Source: Eudorina sp. 2006-703-Eu-15
Lineage: Eukaryota > Chlorophyta > Chlorophyceae > Chlamydomonadales > Volvocaceae
Length of the DNA stretch: 64,000 nucleotides
NCBI GenBank assembly: GCA_003117195.1
Contig: BDSI01000046.1
Location: forward strand, 248,001 to 312,000
Reading direction: 5' to 3'
Below are positions 50,060 through 61,424 of the stretch, in pieces. Numbering within the stretch: the first letter of the stretch is position 1; each line of letters begins with the position of its first letter. The translations under genes were made by a program, and so were the position numbers. The notes beneath the pieces are model-generated. The model did no database searches, had not been told where the DNA came from, and saw only the letters and a program-made list of their open reading frames with translations.

Positions 50060-53000
50060 ATGGGACGCAATCGCGGAAAAGGAGACAAGCGTAGTAAAGG
50101 CGAAAAAGGTGACGCCAAAGAAGAGGCCGGAAAGGACAAAAAGCCCAGCGTTTTCGAGCGTCTGTCTACCCGTCGTGATGGTACGCTAAATTGTTAAAAG
50201 TCTTTCTCTGTTTAACTAGTGGGATTTGAACAGGACTGTTCACTGTTCGACGCTGCACTGACCTTGGTCGGTCCTTGCTGTTGTCATTCCAGAGCAAGCC
50301 GGTGACGATCGGACAGCGGGGTCGAGGTGAGTATAGCGGGCCTTACGATCCGCGCCGTTCTCTATGTGGGTCTGTGGGACCGCGTGGTTGGCACCTGCAC
50401 TTGCAGGGAGGAGGTCCGACCTCGAGAACGAGACAGCAAACCAGAGGCTGAGGCGAGCAGCAAGCGGCGAGGGGAGTCCTCAGACAAGGACGCTGACCGA
50501 CGTAAGTTGCTTTGGGGCCCCAACTCAATCGTGGGCATAGCCGCCGTACCAGGGCCTTTAAACTGCTGCATTGATCCCCCTCCTCAATCGCCATCCCTCC
50601 TCAACCAATTTCCTATACCCCCTCATTCGCCATCCCTTGCGGCTGGGGACGGTAACCGGCGATACCGGCATCACCAGCCCGCAAGCGGCCCGCAATCGTG
50701 TGGCAGCCCTCTTCGGCCCGGGCGGAGGACCCGCAAGACAAGCCAGCCGCCAAGGAGCGCGAGCCGGCGGGGAAGGACGGCTCGGCCAGGGAGCCGCCTC
50801 CGGTGAAGGAATCCTCGGCGGGTCCATCGGACAGGGGCCCGCTCGACCGGGGCAGAGGTGGCGTGGAAGACGTCTCCGACCGGAAGGACAGGGACAAGGA
50901 CAGGGACAGGTGATCCCCGCGCGGCTCGTCGAGCCGGACCGCGTCATGTCTGTCTGTCTGGCGGCTGCGGTTCAGTTCGCGGAGGGGTGTGCGGCGGGGA
51001 TGAGAAGAGGGCACGGGACATGCACACGGCGTGCGGGGACCAACACCCCCGGGGGAGGTTGTCCCCCGGATGTCGCCCGCGATCCCTTGGGCTGGGAGGG
51101 GTGGATGCGCGGGGAGGCGTTGTTGTGGGATGATACGCCGTGGAAGGGGGCTTGTACTCCCGTCACCCCCGAATGCCGGGCGTGCCCGGGTTCGTTCGTG
51201 TCTGGGTTTCTATCTTCTTTTCATTTTAACCTCCCGATAACCCTCTTTCCCCAACAGGGGGGGATGACCGTTCGTGTCTGTTCGGAGAGCAGAACAACTC
51301 CATCCCGCCCGGTTGTGGAAAGAGCGAAGAGCGTGCTACCCTGGACACCTATCAATCCCCGTCTGCTTACCGTTGCCTATCCGTGCCCGGTTACCCCAAC
51401 CACCACCACCACGACACCCGCAGTCGGCGGGAGGCGCGCTCGGAGCGGGCCGACAAACCGTCTCGCGACAAGGAGGTGGACTCCGACCGGACGGCGGATA
51501 AGGAGCGCGGCAGGGAGGAGGAGCGCGGGGGGAAGTCGGGCCTGGCGAGCAGCAGCGGGCGAGACGGCCAGGATCGGTACCCCAGCAGCCGCGAGCAGCG
51601 CGACAAACCGGAGAAGGGTGATAAGGAGAAGGATAGGGAGAAGGAGAAGGACAGGGAGCGGGGCCGGGGCGAGAGAGGCGGCGGTGGCAAGGACAAGGGC
51701 AAGGTGGACGGGGACAGTGGGCCTTCCTCCCGGCGCGAGGTGGACAAGGAGAGGGAGCGGGAGAAGGAGCACGAGGAGCGGTCCAGCAGTCGCCACGACC
51801 GCGACCGGGACCGGGACAGCAAGGTGGGGGTGTAGGAAGGTAGCAAGGTGGGGGGCTTGTTGAACAGAGGACACGTCCGGGGCGGCCCCGGGGCGGGGCT
51901 GGGCCGCTGTGTCTCCCGGGGTCGCGGGGTGCGGTGCTGTGGGTCGTGGCCGCGTCGGAGTTGGGGTCGGGGCTGGTCAGGTCAGAGGCAGGCGATTGCT
52001 GGTTCTGGGTTGTGGTTGTGGCGGTTTCAGGGTCCAAGGAGTAGGGCGAGCGTTGAGGCAGGGGGGGCAGTCGGGGCTTTGGCGGGGCGGGCAACATCGG
52101 CCAGGGTCTGCTACACAGAGTGCCGACCCCCGGGTGCTTCAGCTTTCGCTATGAAGCCGTGTAGCTACTGCTGATTCGGTGGTGGTTAGAGCGCACCTAA
52201 CGAACGAACGAACGCCCTCGGTTGGGGCCGTTGGGCTGCGCGGTGCAATAGTGTGATCAAACGAGAGGCCACCCACCCACGTCGGTGGCCCTGACCGTCG
52301 GTGCCCCCGGGTGCTCGCCGCCCTCGTGCCGCCGCCCCGCAGGAGCGCGAGGAACGGAGCGCACGGGATACCAAGGAGGTGAGTCCCGCGAGGGGGCCGC
52401 GGGGGATGCGAGGGGACCGCGCGGCGCGCCCTGCCCTGAAGGGCCCCGCGGGGGTAAAACCCGCGATCGGGGATTTGTGTGCGGTGGGAGGACGTCCGTG
52501 TGCGGCCATGCGCCATCATGGTGTGGCCGCCGCGCGGCTCCATTTCAAATCCGCGCCGTCCTGCCCAAACGATTGCTTTCTTCGTGTGTTGGCGTACCAT
52601 AGGGCCGCGTGTTCGTCTCGGTCTCCTATGCCCGTACATTCGGGTGTACGGGCGAGGGCCTTCGGTGAGCTTCCATGGGGGTGAAGGCGGCGGCCGCCGC
52701 GTTGGGCGTCCAAGAGATTGGCTTTGGAGGACAACCCGGGGACTTCGCATGTGTGACTAGATATTTAATTATATACGCGTATCTTTCTGTCCACACCGGC
52801 ACATATACTCGCTTCTCGCGGCTCAGTTATCTTGTATACATGTATATATGCATATATGTATCCTGTATGTACACGTGAAAATTCCCTCCACTTGGCCAGA
52901 TCTGTTGGGTGCCTCTTGCATGGCGGCCTCGGGGCTTTGGGAGCTGGCGTGCACACCGCCTCTGGCCTCGCCGGCCTCCCTCTCCATGTAGTCCATGAAG

Positions 53001-56000
53001 GGCGCCCTCACCCGCACCCGCCTCCTCATCCTCATCGCCCGCCCGCCGCCCGCCTTTCACCCTTGCGTAAAACCAACCAACCCAGGCTGAGCGCCAGCGG
53101 GGGCGAGACCGGGACAGGTGAGACCCGTGGGTCGGTGGAAGGTAGGTGGCAGCTGGGGGTGCGTGGGGAGTGCCAGCCGCCGGCGATAGACTTGCATGCC
53201 AGGTTGGGGGAGTTCGCGTGCGGGGCATTCGCGCGGCGCGCTCTAGGGAGGGGTCCCCTAGCGGAGCTGCGGCGGCCCTACCGGGGGAAGGGGCAGGGCG
53301 GCGTCGGGAGGCAGAGCGGTGCAGCGCGGTTCGTGGCGCACAACCAGAGGGGAGGGAATCGCGCGCGCGAGCCCCCGTCCCAACCAACTAACCAAATAAC
53401 TAACCAGCCACGATGCGCCTGCAGCCTGCCGATTCCGCACCGGCGTAATGTCAGGCGGCGTGTACATGTCAAGCGGGGCTGCTGCTGGGGGAGGGGCGCT
53501 GCTGCTGGGGGACCGAAAGGAGCGGTGTGCATCTTCATTGCGGAGTGGCGTCCTGTCGGAATCTCAGCCGGGGCCCCATGCCGCATCGTGGATCCCCGCT
53601 GCCGTGGTGTCATGCCTCGTGATGTGTTTGTCGTTGACCCGCCACACACAGGAGGAGCGATTATGACAAGCCGGATCGAGATGCGGACATGCCGTTGCGG
53701 GAGCGGGTGCTGGAGATGCCCGGTGGGTGGGTGGGAGATGATTGGGGAGTTGGCAGGGGCGACGGAGATGAGTGGGGTATATTTTTTTGAAATTGGTAGG
53801 AACAAATGGTAGATGAGTGGGGAGTTGGTAGGTGTTCAGGACCTCAAGGAAAGGTACGCTCCCGCGGCAGGGAGTGGGCGAAGGGGGGGAGTGGGCGAAG
53901 GGGGGAAGTGGGCGAAGGGGGGGAGTGGGCGAAGATGGGGAATGGGCGAAAGGGGGGAGCAGGCGATGGGTTTTGAGGCGGCGGTGATGGTGCCTGCATG
54001 GACGTCGTCCTGGGGCGCTGGTGCCGCTGGGCCGGGGAGGTGGTTGCGCCCCCGCGGTAGCAGCTGCTAGCTGGCTGGCTGGCTGCGGCCGCTGTCGCTG
54101 TCGCTGCTGTTGCTCATGAATCGCACACGCATGCCCCCCCCGCGGCATCATCCCTCCCGCGGGGCTCATTCCACCGTTTCGCGAAACCCCCCAATGCGCA
54201 CCCTCCCGTCCCCGTCCGGTGACCCTCACTTTCTGTACCTGGTTGGTTGGCTAGTTGGTTGACTAGTTGGTTGGCTACTTGGTTGGTCGGTTGCGGTACG
54301 CGCGCGTCACCCCGCTCCGCTCCCGCCCCCCACGCCCTCCACCGTACCGCGCTTCGGCTGCCGCAGACATCCCGATGCCGCCCATCAGCATGGAGCCGGG
54401 GGGCATGGGCCTGCTGCCCGTCCAGGGGATGCCCCCCCTCATCATGCCCACGATCACGCGCCCGCCGCCGCCGGTGTCGTCGTCGGCAGCGTCGGGCAGC
54501 GTCGCGCCGGTGCTCGCAGCGGCGCGGGAGCCGCGCGGCTTTGGGGGCCCGTCGCCGCCACCGCCGCCACCGCCACGACAGCAACAGCAGCAGCTGCTGC
54601 TGCATCAGGAGGGCCTTGGGTTTGGCCAGGGGCAGGGACCGGACGCGCACCACGGCGGGGGCGGCGGAGGCGGAGGGCGCGAGTCGAGCGATCGTGCCCT
54701 GGGGCATGACGCGACGGGAGGAGGTATGGGCGGCGGCGGCGGTCTGCACCATGCGGAGCTGGGTGGCGGGGGCGGAGGAGGCGGCGGCGGCGCAGCGGCG
54801 GCGGCGGGTGGCGGCGGCGGCGGCAACTTCCGGGCGCCGTACGGACCCAGGGTGCCGGTACCGGTCAGAGGCGGCTTCGAGGACAGCCGGGGTGAGTGGG
54901 CGGAGTAGCCTTGGTGGTCGCTGGCCACGGCTGCCGGGGGCAACGCTGGAGCGGGCGGGCGGGCGGGTGGCAGGGTCTGGAGGTTTGGTCTGGTCGTGGG
55001 CTGTGTGGATGGGGGGATGGATGGACGGACGGACGGACCGCGCGGCCGGCTCCCCACCACGGGCCGCACTGCCGGCGTCTGCTGTTATTCAGAACTCTGT
55101 CGCTTCAGCGTCCTGCAGTATGAAACGGGCGAGACGTCACGTGGCGCGGCGCAGGGGGGGAGGGCGCCCGTGCGTTGCCCCCGTCCTCCCCTCATGCCGA
55201 GACGTCGCCGCGCGGCCCCGTGCCCGCCCGCGCCGGACCGCCCTCCCTGACCCAGCAGGTCTGATCACTGGCAGTGCAGCCCGGCGCTCCCGCACGGGCT
55301 GTTGGGGCTACGCCTGAGCTGGGCTTGCCTGCCTTTCATACCCTCTGCCCTGCATCTCGCGCCCGCCCGCTCAATCGACGTCTCCCGCGACCGCCGCCCA
55401 TCCACTTCGCACGCCGCGCCACCGCTCCTTTCCGTACATCCTTGACTCCCAACTCCTCATATTACCCCCACCCACCGAGTCTTTATCGGATATTTGCTCT
55501 GGCAGCAGCTCAGTAAAATTATCTCTACCAATTTCCTATGCCCCCTGCCCTCCCCCCACCCCCGCGCGCGCGACCGCCCCTCCTGGTTGCGACGGTTGGA
55601 CGGACCTCGCAGGCCGCGGCGGTCCGCGCTTCCTCGGCGACCAGCCGTCCGACCACCGGGCCCCGCAGAGCGCAGTCGCGCCGCTCGGCGTCCAGGCGGC
55701 GCCCACCTTCGCGCCCGACCCCACCACCACCTACCTGGACGGCGGCGGCGGCGGGGGCGGCGGCGGCGTGCCCCTTCGGGGCCCCGCGGGCGCCATGCAG
55801 GCGGGCAACCGGCCCATGGCCAAAGACCCGGGCGTTGGCGGCGGCGGCGGTCCGCTTATGATGCCCCCCATTATGGACATGGGGGCCTTGGGTGGCGGTG
55901 GCGGTGGGGTCATGAACGCAGTTCTGCCCCACCCGCAGCACCAGCCAATGCATCACCACCAACAACAGCAGCAGCACCAGCAGCACCAACAGCACCAACA

Positions 56001-58207
56001 GCACCAGCAGCAGCACCCCAGGATGATGAGCGCCATGGCTGCCGGCGGGGGCCCCGGCGGCGGCACCGCGATGCTGTCCGACGGCGCGGGCATGGTGGCG
56101 GAGGGCTTGATGGCGGGGCCGGCGGACGGCAGCGGCCCGCGGCGGGGTCAGCAGCATGTGGGGATGCAGCAGCAGCACCACCGGGGCGGCGAGCAGACCG
56201 CGATGCAGCAGATGCAGATGCAGACGGGCGTGCCGGGCTCGTACGCCGCCGCGGGACCTTTGGGCGGCGGCGGCGGCGGGGGCGTGCAGCAGGCGCAGGC
56301 GCAGCCGCCGCCCCCGCCGGCCCCTGTAGATCCGATGCTGGTAAGGGCACCGCGGCGGGGTCCGAATGGCGGGGGGTGGGGACATTTTGGAAGGGAAGGG
56401 CTGCGCATGCCCGCCGCGTTTGCTGCGCGACACGGTCTGGGGCTGGGAGGTTTACCACCTGCGCCCTGAAACGCCGTGCGTGGCGTCTGTCGGGGGGCCG
56501 AGCCCGCCTCCCCGCCGAGGCGCCTCTCCTCCTCCGGGCCGGGTGTGACGACGGTCCGCCCCACGTCGACGCCGCCCCGTCCAAGGGCCACGGTTAGAAC
56601 CCGATGAGTGTGGGGAGTTGCTAATGGTGCCGATGTCCGGCATAGGAAGATGGGATGTCCCCCGCTCCGTCCCGGGTCCGTGCTCTGGCAGTCGGCAGTC
56701 AGCACAAGTTTATCGTTGCCTGCCCACTTCCGTAACCTCCGCTCCGCCCCGGTGCCTCCTGCGCGGCGCATGGCCCTCGTCGCCCTCCCTCCCTCCCTTC
56801 CCCTTTCACACACACAGCAACTCCGCCGGCGCCGCGAGTACTGCCGGCAGCGGGCGCAGCTGGAGGAGGTCATGGCCTGCTCCCATGTGGTGGGGGCCGA
56901 GGCCTACAGCGAGATGGAGAAGGTGAGGGGGTTATACATGAAAGAAATAAAAAACCCAGTAAGGGAGGAGAGAGAGAGGGTAAGGGATTGAAGGGTCGCC
57001 TCTCCAGCTGACCTGGCGGTGGTAGTGGCGGTGGTGGTGTGTGGTCGTGGTGGTGCTGGTGGTGGTAGCAGTGGTCCTTCGACACCACACTCGGGCGGGG
57101 CCTTCTCCCCTGCACCAACGACGCGAACTGCATCATCCTCTTGCCACTGATTGAGTCTTAACGATGCCCAGAAGCCCTCACCACCCACCGCTCGCTTCCT
57201 CTCCATTCACCCCCAACCATCCTACATCGGTTCACCCAACCATCCATTCACCCATTCATCCGCCCGCCCGCCCGCCCGCCCGCCAGACTCTCAAGCGCCT
57301 CGGCGCCGAGATCGCGTCGCTGCCACTGGAGCTCTACCCCAGCGCCGCCACGGAGCCCCGCCGCGCGGGCCTGGCGGCGCCCCACGCTGCCGCCGGCCCC
57401 GCCACCGCGTCCGGCCGCATGCGGTCCTTCGCCATGGCCGAGCTGCTGCTGGACGACACCTACTGGTCGTCCGCGCACATGGCGGCCACCCTGGCGGCCG
57501 CCGCGGCGCCCGGGGGCCCGCCCCGGTGCGGCCTCAGTCTGGGCAACGAGGTGCACCTGGAGGCGCACCTGGCGGGGCTGCAGTCGGGCAGGCTGCCGTC
57601 GCTGGTGAGCAGATGGCGTGGCGATGGGAAAAGGGAAAGGGTCGATGCAGCGAGGGGGCGGGACAAGAGCGGGCAGGGATGGGCGGACGGAGGGACGGAC
57701 GGAGGGGCACGGCGACCAAGGCGTGCTGTCTGCGCATTGGGGCGCACAGCGTAGATGGGATGGAGATGAGAGGCGAATCGATGCGATGGCGACATGGCCG
57801 ATTCTCGTTCCAAAGTTGTCGGTCAGTGTACCGACGTGGTCAAAATAGGTGGCAAGGCAGCAAGCACGGTCATGGTGGCACGCTGTATGTGGTAGCACAC
57901 ATTGGATCTGCGGGTGCTTGTATGCATGTAGCTACGGCGTCCCGTTGCCTGTTCCTGCTCTCACTCGACGCCTGTCTCTTGTCTTGACGCAAGCCACACG
58001 GAACACACTGCGCACAGAGGCGCACACGCACCGCGCTTCACGCCTAGCACTCCCTGACCAGCGCCTGCAACCAACCTTTTTTTGGTGTACGGTGTACGAT
58101 ATCCCCGTGTCGTACAGGACGCCTGTACGTCGATGCCGTGGTGCCGCTCGGGCAAGGGCGGGATGTTCCTGTTGACGGAGGCGCAGCAGGCGCAGGGCAT
58201 GTTCTGA
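50060..58207 (+). CDS. Charged low-complexity protein of unknown function
   Basis: Thirteen exons with matching phases: 50060-50180, 50293-50326, 50407-50501, 50678-50909, 51424-51823, 52343-52378, 53086-53117, 53652-53722, 54367-54891, 55613-56340, 56818-56922, 57287-57604, 58118-58207. They join to 2787 bases, 928 residues. The start MGRNRGKGDKRSKGEKGD begins a half that is mostly Lys, Arg, Glu and Asp, with RD/RE dipeptides (DRKDRDKDRDR) as in RS-like RNA-processing proteins. The middle is Gly-, Met-, Gln- and His-rich. Near the end are a basic helix (LRRRREYCRQRAQLEEVM) and a more ordered block (TLKRLGAEIASLPLELYP; MAELLLDDTYWSSAHMAATL). An RNA-processing or nuclear scaffold role is only a guess from composition. 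Exons 6-8 are tiny (32-71 bases) and least certain individually, but phases require them. Confidence 0.7.
50601..50622 (+). repeat. Intronic repeat R1, acceptor-side sense copy
   Basis: TCAACCAATTTCCTATACCC, 55 bases before the acceptor at 50678. Confidence 0.75.
53786..53812 (-). repeat. Intronic repeat R1, donor-side antisense copy
   Basis: TTTTGAAATTGGTAGGAACA, 64 bases after the donor at 53723. Confidence 0.6.
55496..55543 (+). repeat. Intronic repeat R1, acceptor-side sense copy
   Basis: GCTCTGGCAGCAGCTCAGTA then TATCTCTACCAATTTCCTAT, 70 bases before the acceptor at 55613, joined by a C-rich tract. Confidence 0.85.
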
Positions 58208-58388
58208 GGAGCGACCATTCCGGAGGCCGCAACCCGCGGAGCGTACTGCGCACCGGGTTGATATGGGTTTAGGGGCAGTGAAGCTGCCCAGGGCTGGTGG
58301 GGATTCGCCGTGGGCCTGGTTTGGGGAGGGGGGCCGGGTACCGATTGGGCATGTGCTTCGTTACAGTCAGAGCTTCCTGTCGCGCCTG

Positions 58389-58427
<39 letters not shown>

Positions 58428-59263
58428 CGGCGTGGCCGCACGTCAAGCTCGTGTGGGCGGCGAGATGGGAAGCGCGTGCCGCTCCGAGCGGCCCTGCTGG
58501 CGATCTGCTCCGGGCGCTGCGGCCTCTCCGCGGAGCGGCCTTGGCGGAGGCCGGAGAGGGCCGTACAACGATAGCGGCACGTCGCAGTACCAGTGCGCGG
58601 AGGGGAGCGGAGGTCAGGTGGCACATGGCGGGAGGGTGGGTGTTGAGTGGGGCGTCGGCGCCACACGGGGCTTGGTGGCGCCTGGCCCCCTGGGGCGATC
58701 CACTGCGAGTGTGTGTTTTGTGCCGTCGGTGTACGGCGACTGTTGGACAGTCGTTGCGGCGGGGTTGAGGAGGGCCGGAGGGCCCGGCCGTCCTGCCGCT
58801 GTAGTCCGTCGGTGCACAATGCATTCGAGCGGTTGAAACGGTCCTGGGATAGGGCCCCAGGGACCTTCGTTCGAGGTACAAGCTCCAGCCCCCCTTCCCC
58901 GCGCTTCGGAGCATTCGAAAGTGCTGCAGAGACGGGGCTCAGGCGGAGCGTCTCGTTCTCTCTAGGGTGTGTTTAGTTTTTCAATTTTTGAATTTGCGCG
59001 GGGTTGCGCGCGCCGCGTGACTTTGTTGCCAGCGAGACCTGATGTGGTCGTACGGTGGACATGTGGGCGGTGGAGCTGGCTGGGCTCGGTCGGCTCGGTG
59101 TTCAGCTGAGGCAGGGGTTCGGCCTTAGATGGGGATGGTGGAGAGTCGACGTGGTCTCCGTCGACACCCCAACATGCACCTTGGAATCAGATCATTGTTG
59201 ATGTGAAGCACCGGAAGTTTGTTAAGGTCTGGAAGCTGAAAGCATTCAATCGGGGGCCCCGAA

Positions 59264-59268
59264 TGTAA
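59264..59268 (+). terminator. TGTAA, candidate poly(A) signal
   Basis: About 1.06 kb after the stop at 58207. Plausible algal poly(A) signal; not confirmed. Confidence 0.35.
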
Positions 59269-61217
59269 CACATGCTGCGGCTGTCAGGGACTGTCACCGG
59301 CTAAGCATCGCACATCGCACACAGCAGGACACCGTGACCAGCGTGCAGCCCGTACCAACACGGAATTTGTTTTTTTGATAATATTACATAAAATATGCGT
59401 CGCAACTGCATGACAGCTTGCGCGTGTTTCGTTGGTGCCGCTGACCTCGGATCACGTCAGGCGCCGTCCGTACGGCCCTCATATCCGCGCAACTTACCAC
59501 CACCGCGTGACCCCACGCATTTACCCTCGCAAAATATATTTCTCTAATGTACTCGCAGCGCGAACGGCACAGCGCGATTCCGTGCTGTAAGGATTAGTCA
59601 GGGTTAGTCGCGGCGCAGGAATGTCTACGAAAACCGACATTGTGGCTACATGGTTTCAGAAAGCTGCTCTGTTCGCGCTCTGTTTTATTTGTCGGTTGTC
59701 CCGCGCAGCAACGATTCCGCCCACCGCAGGATATTGCCGTTCGATCATTCGTCAGGACTCGTCCATCCGCGATGCGGTTGCACCCAACATTGTATGAAAA
59801 GAATACGAAGTCAGGACACACGTCCGTATGGTTGAGATTACTTCATTTGTTTCGCTTGTGCCAAGGGACAAAAGTTAGAGCTGTATGCCTGTACCCCAGC
59901 GGTCACGAATCGAGGTCGCTTGTTCAATTCAAGCTAGGCAAGCCTGGACAGGGACAGACCCCGTTTGCAAGGCCGATCCTGGCAGGAACTTGAGTATTGA
60001 CATTCGTACCCTAGGCTTCATAAATTTAAATAGACTTGGAGCTTTTTCCCAGTGACTCGATTACTCGGGGATCCTCACGGCAGACAACCTACGCAGGCCG
60101 TCATACAGGGCCGGAACTGTTGCCATTTACACGCTCACATACGAACCCAAAAGAAGCGATGTGCAGCAAACGCATCCGTCCGTTTGCCGGCGCGGCGCAG
60201 CGGAACGCCCCCCACAACTCCGGCGGGCGCGGGCTGGCGGCTGGCCTGGCCAGGCGTCATCGCGCCCAAACCCCTCACGGTCGAGCGCGCATTCGCACCG
60301 TTGCACCCACCATCGCCCCCTCGGCAACTAGCACGAACCAGCCCACAGACAGACCCTGATAGACAAGCTTGCCTTCGTGGCCAGCTCCTGGTGTCAGGCC
60401 ACCCTCATTCGACCTTGCTTGTACGACCCCGATTCACCGCTGAGCATCCTTAGGCGCCTGGACGGGGCAGCTTCCTGGTAGTTCGGGTCCAGGGGGGGGG
60501 TTCGTTGTGCTCGGGGTGCCCGCCGCGTGCGCACTGCGCAGGCGCGGCGCTACGGGGCGGCCCTTCGCAATGTGTGACCAGGAGTTTTCGGCGGTCACCT
60601 AGGGTGACACATCGGGGGAAGGATGCACCGTAAACTGGCTCTCATTCAAACCCATTCAGCTCGTGTAGGCCGACCATGGTCTCCTGGTCCGAAGACTCCA
60701 CGCAAGCCCACCTGCCCACGGTGGACAGGAATGGTGGGTACGAATACCAGCTATGGCTCCCCCCAAAGACGTGGGCACCTTCGGTGCATGCTCCTCCTCT
60801 CGGCTCCTCTCAAACGGGAGCGTCCTCATAGCTTGGGGCGGGTGCCGTACTTCGAAGTTACAGTAAGGTATTTTTTGAGACCCAAGCGTCTGACCCCACC
60901 AAAAAGTGCAGGCAGCCCCCCGGGTGGTTCGAGGGGGGAGCCCGCCCGACCCAAACCAGCTGCAAACGTCAGCGGTCATCCTCCGTCATCCCTCTGTGTT
61001 CTCCTGCAGAGGGAAGGCGGAGTGCGTGATACCGTGTGCAAGCCGGAGCTGCACGGGGCTGAAATGCCGGCGGACGCCCGTCAAGGGAGACGGCGATGCG
61101 ACAGTGGTCACTCACTCACACACACACTGTGGACTACGCCAGAGGAGTGCTTCGGCGGTCTCCCGAATGGGGCGGGTTAGCGCCCCCGGCCAGCGTCGGC
61201 GCGGCAGATATGTAACG

Positions 61218-61332
<115 letters not shown>

Positions 61333-61352
61333 ACCTGGGATCGGGCGGGCGG

Positions 61353-61367
61353 GCGGGTTGCAATTCT

Positions 61368-61373
<6 letters not shown>
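61353..61373 (-). repeat. Dispersed repeat R4, copy 2
   Basis: GCGGGTTGCAATTCTAAACA then C; reverse complement of 36674-36694, at the junction between the two (CA)n tracts. Confidence 0.8.

Positions 61374-61424
<51 letters not shown>

Noticed and set aside
57961..58914. Minus-strand ORF of 317 codons
   Set aside because: It is antisense to the last exon and 3' UTR of the gene ending at 58207 and lacks coherent sequence.
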